DNA of 12,529 nucleotides from NCBI GenBank assembly GCA_029548585.1, contig JAKPNC010000116.1, positions 1 to 12,529 of the forward strand, read 5' to 3'. The translations under genes and the position numbers were made by a program. A model generated the notes under the pieces. That model was not told where the DNA came from, did not search any database, and saw only the letters and a list, made by a program, of their open reading frames with translations. This document shows positions 1-5,596 of the stretch, piece after piece (position 1 is the stretch's first letter; each line of letters opens with the position of its first letter). The stretch is from a bacterium (lineage in GTDB: Bacteria > Ratteibacteria > UBA8468 > B48-G9 > JAFGKM01).

Positions 1-1
1 G

Positions 2-406
2 CTTAAGTCCGGAAAGGGAGGGGTAATCGTCAACGTTACATCAGAAAGCGGTCTTGAAGGTTCTGAAGGACAGAGCGTTTACGCTTCCACCAAGGCGGCA
101 ATGTATTCATTCACCAGGAGCTGGGCCAAGGAGCTCGGGAAACATTCGGTGAGGGTTGTCGGAGTTGCCCCGGGCATACTGGAGGTCACCGCACTCAGGA
201 CCCCTGAATATGAAAGGGCGCTTGCTTACACGAGGTCTGTAACAGTCGAACAACTGAAGGCTTCTTACGAGAAGGTTTCAATACCCCTTGGAAGGGTCGG
301 GACCCTTCAGGAGGTCGCCAGCGTTGTAGCCTTCCTGGTCAGCGATCTTGCATCCTACATAACAGGCACTGTAATAAACATATCGGGGGGGAAATCCAGG
401 GCGTAG
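2..406 (+). CDS. srlD: Sorbitol-6-phosphate 2-dehydrogenase-like short-chain dehydrogenase (partial, C-terminal part)
   Basis: The reading frame is open from the left edge and stops at TAG 404-406, giving the last 134 residues; the N-terminal NAD-binding glycine motif lies outside the window. Counted from the first whole codon, the classical SDR catalytic set is visible: a serine at residue 14 (VNVTSES), then YASTK with Tyr27 and Lys31. Downstream are the usual VAPG stretch and the C-terminal YITGTVINISGGK segment that closes the Rossmann fold. The stretches FTRSWAKELGK, RVVGVAPGI and the C-terminal GGK-R tail resemble my recollection of the SrlD enzymes of streptococci and clostridia, which interconvert sorbitol 6-phosphate and fructose 6-phosphate with NAD(H) in the cytoplasm. 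The SDR fold is certain, the exact substrate is not. The gene converges on the cohesin-protein gene with only 10 bases between the two stop codons. No sorbitol transporter or regulator is visible. Confidence 0.85.
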   Translation, partial: LKSGKGGVIVNVTSESGLEGSEGQSVYASTKAAMYSFTRSWAKELGKHSVRVVGVAPGILEVTALRTPEYERALAYTRSVTVEQLKASYEKVSIPLGRVGTLQEVASVVAFLVSDLASYITGTVINISGGKSRA

Positions 407-416
407 GGTTTTCAGG

Positions 417-1985
417 CTATTGTCCGCTGATCTTGACGGGGACATTCCTGCCGGAACTTTCCTTGAGAGTGAAGGAATCTATGTCAATGGAGATCTCTCC
501 TGAAGGCCTGCTGATGTCGAAAGATATGCTTATCTTCTCTTCCGGAAGCCTGCCTGCGACGGCAAGAAGATCCCTGCCTGAAAGCTTGTAAGAAAGTGAT
601 TCCGGAGTTATGCTGCGCATCCTGACGGTGTCGCGGGAAAACCTTATGCCCATCCTGAAGGAGTCTTCCGGAGGGAGTTTTCCCTCGGGGCTGATATCTA
701 TAGAAACAGTGTTGTCTTTTCTTGTAACGGATTTTTTTATCCTGGCGGGGACCAGGATTATTATCCTGTATTCCCTTGAATAATCGCCCGAAAACGCCCT
801 CACTATTGCCGGGTATTCCCCTGCGGGAATATCCCCCTTTCTGCTGACTGTTATGACGTTCTCCCTGCCATCGTAAGTTATCGCCTTCTTTTCAAGCTTT
901 ATCCCGAAGGAATCCGGCAATCCGGCAACCTCTATCCTGACCGGAGAATTAAGCCCTCCCGTGTAGTAAGCCTTTACGGGGATCCTGGTTTCCCTGTCCA
1001 TCTCGTACTTCTCCTTAAGATCGAGGGAGAATCCCTTTTCTGCAGGAACTTTCTTCCATAGCCATGTAAGGGTGGTGTCGCTGGATATCCTGAAGGATAC
1101 GCTGGTGCCTTTTCCGGATGAAATGGATCCTGTGCCCTTGAAGCCTGTACATAAGGCCTTTTCCATTTCGTTAACGAGTATCTCGCTTTCAGAACGGCAG
1201 GATACGGTCGATCCCTTTTTGAAGGTGGTATACCCGGTTGGAGGCACGGGGTTCCCGTATTCCGACTGTACCAGGAGCAGGAGGTTCCCGGAGGCGGGAG
1301 ATTCCAATGACGGCGAGCTCGGAACCTGTTCAGTTCTTCTGGATGGCACTCCCGGCGACCTGTCTCTCCGTGCAGCCCTCTCCCTGAGAATTCCGACCCT
1401 CTCTTCTTCTGTCCGGGTCGCTGCTCCTGCCGGCTCCGGGGGTGAAACCTGAACAGCCGAAGACGATGAGGAGATATCCGGGGCGGCTTTGTCTTCCGGG
1501 TCGTTACCCTGCCCGGGAGGATCCTGGGGACTTCCTTGAACGGTTATCCTGCCGCCTGCAACCGAGGCCGCAACTGTCTTGCCCTGGCTGTCGCTCAGGC
1601 TGACCCTGGATAGGGATATGGGAGTAGTCCCGCTCTTCTTTATGTCAAAGGTGATCTCGGCAAGGACACCCGTTCCGGAGACTCCCCTGAGCCCGGGATC
1701 AAATCCTCCCGCTTTTATCGTGCCGGGGAGATCCATGTTGCTTACCAGGTTGAAACCCTGGGTAAGACCGCCGTTTCTAACGCTTTCGGCATCGAGGATG
1801 TTTTTGTCGTAGGTAAGAGTGAACTGGTAGCCGGAGAACGGGCTTTCGGAAAGTATATTTATGGAAATGGTAACTGATTTCTGCCCTTCGGAGACAACGG
1901 CGGATTCAGCCCTTACGTTTGCCCCGAATCCATTCTGGCAGAATACCGGCAGGCATGCGGCAATAAAGGCGAGGTATCTCTTCAT
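417..1985 (-). CDS. Exported modular protein with N-terminal cohesin domain, InlB-like repeat and possible second cohesin-like domain
   Basis: A 522-residue protein. The start at ATG 1985 is chosen because it opens directly into a signal peptide (MKRYLAFIAACLPVFC, cleavage near GFGA) and forms an ATGA overlap with the stop of the upstream gene; a longer in-frame start at 2039 would bury that signal. Domain order: residues about 24-150 form a cohesin-type beta sandwich (FSGYQFTLTYDKNIL, then GTGVLAEITFDIKKSG and a DSQGKTV turn). Residues 151-232 are a Pro/Ser-rich low-complexity linker. Residues 233-311 resemble the divergent InlB/Flg_new-type bacterial repeat (YGNPVPPTGYTTFKKGSTV to TLTWLWKK). 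Residues 312-417 look Ig-like. Residues 424-522 may be a degenerate second cohesin-like domain (MGIRFSRDTVRMRSI, ISISFDISRPSG, KESSGRNV). No dockerin, LPxTG or C-terminal membrane segment is seen. A role in surface or periplasmic protein-protein contacts is inferred from the domains; the ligand is unknown. Confidence 0.8.
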   Translation of the reverse strand: MKRYLAFIAACLPVFCQNGFGANVRAESAVVSEGQKSVTISINILSESPFSGYQFTLTYDKNILDAESVRNGGLTQGFNLVSNMDLPGTIKAGGFDPGLRGVSGTGVLAEITFDIKKSGTTPISLSRVSLSDSQGKTVAASVAGGRITVQGSPQDPPGQGNDPEDKAAPDISSSSSAVQVSPPEPAGAATRTEEERVGILRERAARRDRSPGVPSRRTEQVPSSPSLESPASGNLLLLVQSEYGNPVPPTGYTTFKKGSTVSCRSESEILVNEMEKALCTGFKGTGSISSGKGTSVSFRISSDTTLTWLWKKVPAEKGFSLDLKEKYEMDRETRIPVKAYYTGGLNSPVRIEVAGLPDSFGIKLEKKAITYDGRENVITVSRKGDIPAGEYPAIVRAFSGDYSREYRIIILVPARIKKSVTRKDNTVSIDISPEGKLPPEDSFRMGIRFSRDTVRMRSITPESLSYKLSGRDLLAVAGRLPEEKISISFDISRPSGEISIDIDSFTLKESSGRNVPVKISGQ

Positions 1986-2512
1986 TCTGTTCCGGATTGA
2001 TTCTTCTCCCCCTCCTGTGTTGTCAGGAGGTCTGACCACTTTTTAAATTCCGTTCCATGGTCTTTACCTGTAATCCTGCTTAGAGTGAACCTCAGGTTTC
2101 TCTCCATGTAGGGATTGATGAAGACGTATGGATGTGTCCCGTTGACGAGAAGGGAGAGGTATCCCGAGGCCGGCCGGCCTATAAGCGCCAGCGCCCTGGA
2201 GGCTTCCTTTCCGGGACTGGACCATATTCCGTAGCCGTTGTACCTGCACCACACGGGAAGGTTGTCATCCAGCATCCTCATGAGGAAAGGCACGGCTTTT
2301 ACCGCCCTTGGTCCCATGAGGCCCAGCCTGTAAGCTGCCACGGCCCTGTCCGCCGCATAAACCGAAAATGTCCTGTCAACCATGAGCTTTACTTCCGTTT
2401 CGATGAACTGCCCGGACCCGGGATTGACCGTATAGGATTTTGACATTGAGAATGAAGAAAGGGAAAGAAAGATTGCAAGCGACACCGGTAAGGTTAATTT
2501 TATCTTGGCCAT
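1982..2512 (-). CDS. Small exported HEAT-repeat protein
   Basis: A 176-residue protein starting at ATG 2512, chosen because it begins with a good signal peptide (MAKIKLTLPVSLAIFLSLSSF) and lies 6 bases below a perfect -10 box; an in-frame ATG at 2584 would place the promoter inside the gene. After a short region at residues 26-50, HEAT-like helical pairs can be seen at about 54-84 (AAYRLGLMGPRAVKAVPFL) and 101-124 (EASRALALIGRPASGYLSLL). A C-terminal segment at 135-162 (LRFTLSRITGKDHGTEFKKW) matches the LxxITG-x-d-x-G...W ending common in PBS-lyase-type HEAT proteins. Such proteins are binding scaffolds, not enzymes; the partner is unknown. It is the first gene of a two-gene unit with the cohesin-domain protein: its TGA at 1984-1982 overlaps that gene's ATG. 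Export to the periplasm or surface together with the cohesin protein is inferred. Confidence 0.75.
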   Translation of the reverse strand: MAKIKLTLPVSLAIFLSLSSFSMSKSYTVNPGSGQFIETEVKLMVDRTFSVYAADRAVAAYRLGLMGPRAVKAVPFLMRMLDDNLPVWCRYNGYGIWSSPGKEASRALALIGRPASGYLSLLVNGTHPYVFINPYMERNLRFTLSRITGKDHGTEFKKWSDLLTTQEGEKNQSGTE

Positions 2513-2518
2513 GTTGGA

Positions 2519-2547
2519 ATTATACCATGCTTTTTCCAATGTGTAAA
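2519..2547 (-). promoter_or_regulatory. Sigma70-type promoter of the HEAT/cohesin unit, predicted leaderless
   Basis: On the minus strand, TTTACA (2547-2542) is followed by exactly 17 bases and then TATAAT (2524-2519), a consensus -10 and a one-mismatch -35. Six bases separate the -10 box from ATG 2512, so the expected transcription start is the A of the start codon itself. There is no room for a Shine-Dalgarno sequence. Confidence 0.75.
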
Positions 2548-2586
2548 GGGGCGGATTATGGATGAAAACATAAGGGACATCCATCC

Positions 2587-2615
2587 TTGACCGGGCGGAG
2601 CTTGGGTGGTAAAAT
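2587..2615 (+). promoter_or_regulatory. Sigma70-type promoter of the gspC-amrS-adh-flavoprotein operon, predicted leaderless
   Basis: TTGACC (2587-2592), 17 bases, then TAAAAT (2610-2615): one mismatch to consensus in each box with ideal spacing. Seven bases follow before ATG 2623, so transcription would begin at or one base before the start codon. This argues against using the in-frame TTG at 2587 as a start, since that codon is part of the -35 box. The promoter points away from the one at 2547-2519, and the two -35 boxes are 39 bases apart. Confidence 0.65.
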
Positions 2616-2622
2616 AGGTTTT

Positions 2623-3489
2623 ATGCGAACAAGAGACCTTTTTTCTTTTGCTTTTTTCTTTGCCTGCTGTATTCTTGCCGGGGCGTCCGGACAGTATCAG
2701 GGGATACTCAGGAGAAATATATTCACTTCCCCCGAGCCTCCCCCGCCGCCTCCCGCGAATGCGGCCGCGAAGATCTCCATCCTTAAGCCAAAGCCCGTTG
2801 TGCCTCTCAATACTCTGATAGATCTCAAGGGGATTGTCTTTTTCAAGGAAGGCGGTTCCTATGCAGTTATCAACGTCAAAAATAAAAACGAAGATTTCGT
2901 TTTCAAGCAGGGAGATATGTTCGGCGAAGCGGAATTGAAGGAGATCAGGGAGGATAAGATTCTTTTTTACTACGACGGAAAAAATGTTGTTCTCGGGCTT
3001 GAAAGGGTTGACGCCGGAGGATTCGTGGAGGTCGCTCCGGGTATGAGAGCAAGGATAGAAGGCGGCCAGGCCGGTCCGGGCGTCCCTGGAGGCGCAGCCG
3101 GCGCTGATTCTATTCCAGGCAGGGTTCCACAGGGGAATGAGAACCTGTTGCAGGAAAGAGAAACAGAACCGGTGGATGTCAATTTGGAGAATGCGCTCGG
3201 GGAGGCCATGAAGGATCCGAACCTGGTCAGGAATCTGAACCTTTCTCCAAATGTACGGGACGGAAAAACCGAGGGATTCAGGCTGGGCAATATCCCTCCC
3301 GAGAGCGTGATATACAGGTACGGTTTCAGGAACGGTGACGTGATAAGGATGGTGAACGGGGTGGTGATTGACAGCCTGGCAAGGGGATTTGCAGTCTACA
3401 ACCAGATAAGCAGCCAGAAAACGGGTATTGTAACGGTTGAAGTCCTCAGGAACAACTCTCCCGAGGTTTTCACATTCAGACTCCAATGA
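2623..3489 (+). CDS. gspC: Type II secretion GspC-like inner-membrane/periplasmic protein with PDZ domain
   Basis: A 288-residue protein. ATG 2623 is chosen because it gives a short basic N-terminus and one hydrophobic helix (residues about 6-22, FSFAFFFACCILAGA) that can act as anchor or signal, and it sits just below a promoter. RRNIFTSPEPPPPPP at 30-44 corresponds to the RN[LI]F plus proline stretch typical of GspC. Residues about 64-128 (LKGIVFFKEGGSYAVINV, FKQGDMFGEAELKEI, ILFYYDGKNVVL) fit the GspC homology region that contacts the secretin GspD. A Gly/Pro-rich linker at 132-170 follows. Residues about 205-288 form the C-terminal PDZ-type domain (DGKTEGFRLGNIP, then YGFRNGDVIRMVNG). GspC links the inner-membrane platform to the outer-membrane secretin. 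No other secretion gene lies in the window, so a stand-alone role or a scattered secretion locus is possible. PilP-type or other PDZ envelope proteins are alternatives. Its TGA overlaps the next gene by ATGA. Confidence 0.72.
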   Translation: MRTRDLFSFAFFFACCILAGASGQYQGILRRNIFTSPEPPPPPPANAAAKISILKPKPVVPLNTLIDLKGIVFFKEGGSYAVINVKNKNEDFVFKQGDMFGEAELKEIREDKILFYYDGKNVVLGLERVDAGGFVEVAPGMRARIEGGQAGPGVPGGAAGADSIPGRVPQGNENLLQERETEPVDVNLENALGEAMKDPNLVRNLNLSPNVRDGKTEGFRLGNIPPESVIYRYGFRNGDVIRMVNGVVIDSLARGFAVYNQISSQKTGIVTVEVLRNNSPEVFTFRLQ

Positions 3490-4505
3490 AAGAAGCTCTA
3501 CTATGGGAGGCGTCGGGCGAAAGCGCCGGGTGCCTGCTTTGCAACCATTTCTGCGTGGTTAAAAGAGGCTGCAGGGGCAGATGCGGGGTAAGAGAAAACA
3601 GGGACGGCAGGCTCTATTCCCTGTCTTACGGAAGGCTTGCCGCCGAAGGCGTGGATCCCATAGAGAAGAAACCTTTCTTCCATTTCCTTCCTTCATCGTT
3701 ATCATACTCGATTTCATCCGCCGGCTGCAATTTCTCCTGCGGCTTCTGCCAGAATTACATGATATCCCAGTCTGCCAGGGAAGGAGGCTTGATTTCCGGC
3801 AGGAAGGCTGAACCGGAAGATGTGGTCTCTGCGGCTCTTTCCTGCGGATGCTCTTCGATCTCTTACACTTACACCGAGCCGACGGTCTTTTTCGAGTTTG
3901 CCCTCGAGACGGCCATGCTGGCAAGGAAGAAAGGGCTCATGAACAACTTCGTGACAAACGGATACATGAGCGGCCGGGCGCTGGAGATGATATCTCCCTA
4001 TCTCGATGCGGCCAACGTGGATCTCAAGGGGGATGATTCCTTTTACCGTGAAATCTGCGGGGCAAGAATGGGGCCGGTGGTTGAAAATATCGGCCGCATG
4101 AAGAAACTCGGCATATGGGTTGAAGTTACGACCCTGCTGGTGCCAGGGTATAACGATTCAGATGAAAAGGTCAGGGAACTGGCCGGCGTCATAAGGGATA
4201 TAGATCCTTTCATTCCATGGCATGTAAGCAGGTTTTTCCCGGCTTACAGGATGAGTGGACATTACCCCGGGTCCGTGGAAGGACTGGAACGCGCAAGAAA
4301 GGCGGGTTTCGATTCCGGGCTGAAATACGTGTATGCAGGCAACGTGCCGGGCAGTGAAGGGGAAAATACGTTCTGCCATTCATGCGGATCCCTTCTCATC
4401 AAGAGGTACGGATTCAGGGTTTCCGAAAAGAGGCTCAGGGATGGCATGTGCCCGGCATGCAACTCTCCCGTTGCGGGAGTTTTCAAGAAAGGTCGTGAAA
4501 AATGA
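3486..4505 (+). CDS. amrS: AmmeMemoRadiSam-system radical SAM enzyme AmrS
   Basis: A 339-residue protein. The radical SAM CxxxCxxC motif is GCNFSCGFCQN with Cys81, Cys85 and Cys88, expected to hold the [4Fe-4S] cluster that cleaves S-adenosylmethionine. The N-terminus carries the extra cysteines typical of this family (C16, C19, C23, C29, C33), followed by the conserved segment GVDPIEKKPFFHFLP. YTYTEPTVFFEF, NNFVTNGYMS, LDAANVDLKG and the PWHVSRFFPAYRM stretch are family hallmarks. The C-terminus adds a Cys pair at 297/300 (CHSC) and one at 322/325 (CPAC), a likely zinc or extra cluster site. Older annotations call this protein a pyruvate formate-lyase activase homologue. The family is often found with AMMECR1 and MEMO proteins; neither is present here, and the substrate is unknown. 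The start overlaps the GspC-like stop (ATGA 3486-3489) and has no clear Shine-Dalgarno sequence, pointing to translational coupling. Confidence 0.93.
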   Translation: MKEALLWEASGESAGCLLCNHFCVVKRGCRGRCGVRENRDGRLYSLSYGRLAAEGVDPIEKKPFFHFLPSSLSYSISSAGCNFSCGFCQNYMISQSAREGGLISGRKAEPEDVVSAALSCGCSSISYTYTEPTVFFEFALETAMLARKKGLMNNFVTNGYMSGRALEMISPYLDAANVDLKGDDSFYREICGARMGPVVENIGRMKKLGIWVEVTTLLVPGYNDSDEKVRELAGVIRDIDPFIPWHVSRFFPAYRMSGHYPGSVEGLERARKAGFDSGLKYVYAGNVPGSEGENTFCHSCGSLLIKRYGFRVSEKRLRDGMCPACNSPVAGVFKKGREK

Positions 4506-5596
4506 AATTCGAAGCGGCAGTCATAGAGAAGTTTAACAGGGGTCCGGAAATAAGGGAGTTTGATATCAGCCCTCTCGGGGAAGGCGAAATACTGGTAAGG
4601 ATCGAAGCGGCGGGGGTGTGCGGTTCCGACCTGCACATATTCGAGGGGCGGGATCCGAGGATAAGGCTTCCCATGATTCCCGGCCATGAGGGCGCGGGAA
4701 TAGTCGCAGACATGAAGGGGGACGTCCTCGATGTCAGGGGTAATCCCGTTCATCCGGGAGACAGGATAATATGGGACAGGGGAGTGGTATGCGGAAGGTG
4801 CTTCTACTGCTCGGTTGAGAAGAAACCTTTTTTGTGCATTAACAGGAAAGTCTACGGGATAACTTTCTCAACGGCCGACTCTCCCTTTCCCAACGGATGC
4901 TATTCCCGTTATATCAAATTGTCTTCCCTTACAAGGATCGTGAAGGCCGGGGCCGACATTTCGCCCGAAGTTCTTGTGCCCGTGGGCTGTTCCGGGGCCA
5001 CCTCTTTCCACGCCGTGGAGGAGTCCGGGCTCAGGGAAGGGGAGACGGTTGTGATCCAGGGGCCTGGCCCGCTGGGGATTTTCGCGGCCGCGTTCTGCAG
5101 GAACAGGGGAGCCGGCCATATAATAATGACTGGAAGCGGAAAAAGCAGGAAAAGGATGGAACTGGCGAGAAGCTTTGGCGTCACCCATCTCGTTTACAGG
5201 GACGAGATGGCCCTTGAAAGCCAGTTAGAGTTCATTAAGAGTCTCACGGGAGGAAGGGGAGCGGATATCGTTTTCGAGATGGCCGGGTCTGCCGGGGCTG
5301 TCGAATCGGGCCAGCATTTCCTTGCCAGGGGAGGCCGGTACATGATCACCGGGATTGCCGTTCCCGTGGGAAGCGTCGGGATAGATGTTTACGAAAACCT
5401 TGTCAGGAAAAATGCTTCTGTCAGGGGCGTATGGGTAAGCGATACGTCCCACCTTCTCAAGGCCCTGGAAGCCGTTGAAGATCTCCGTTATCCTTTCGAG
5501 AAGCTTGTAAGCAGGCGGTTTTCTCTCGTGGAGGCCGGCCAGGCAATAGAAAGCGTTAAAGACAGGGATGTGCTTAAATCGGTTATTATGCCATGA
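4502..5596 (+). CDS. Zinc-dependent medium-chain alcohol/polyol dehydrogenase
   Basis: A 364-residue MDR-family dehydrogenase of normal length. The catalytic zinc site is complete: Cys40 in GVCGSDLH, His62-Glu63 in PGHEGAG, and Cys162 in VGCSGATSFHA as the third ligand. The structural zinc lobe has four cysteines at 97, 100, 103 and 112, with eight residues before the last instead of the usual seven. The NAD(P)-binding glycine motif is GPGPLG at 186-191, followed by a Rossmann domain (GRGADIVFEMAGSAGA, then FLARGGRYMITGI). It should oxidise an alcohol or polyol to an aldehyde or ketone, or do the reverse, in the cytoplasm; the substrate is not readable. Its ATG overlaps the amrS stop and its TGA overlaps the next ATG, so it is in the middle of a coupled operon. 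The flavoprotein neighbour could act on a related substrate, which is inference. Confidence 0.92.
   Translation: MKFEAAVIEKFNRGPEIREFDISPLGEGEILVRIEAAGVCGSDLHIFEGRDPRIRLPMIPGHEGAGIVADMKGDVLDVRGNPVHPGDRIIWDRGVVCGRCFYCSVEKKPFLCINRKVYGITFSTADSPFPNGCYSRYIKLSSLTRIVKAGADISPEVLVPVGCSGATSFHAVEESGLREGETVVIQGPGPLGIFAAAFCRNRGAGHIIMTGSGKSRKRMELARSFGVTHLVYRDEMALESQLEFIKSLTGGRGADIVFEMAGSAGAVESGQHFLARGGRYMITGIAVPVGSVGIDVYENLVRKNASVRGVWVSDTSHLLKALEAVEDLRYPFEKLVSRRFSLVEAGQAIESVKDRDVLKSVIMP

Noticed and set aside
1985..2039. An 18-residue N-terminal extension of the cohesin protein starting at 2039
   Set aside because: It would hide the signal peptide, overlap the upstream gene by far more and break the ATGA junction.
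2587..2622. TTG start at 2587 for the GspC-like protein
   Set aside because: The TTG is part of the proposed -35 box, and the extension adds only polar residues before an otherwise normal membrane segment starting at ATG 2623.
2500..3486. A 328-codon open frame on the minus strand opposite the GspC-like gene
   Set aside because: Its translation has no recognisable domain and is rich in His, Pro and Cys as antisense frames often are. It overlaps the whole GspC-like gene, whose homology region, PDZ segment, promoter and ATGA junction are all coherent.
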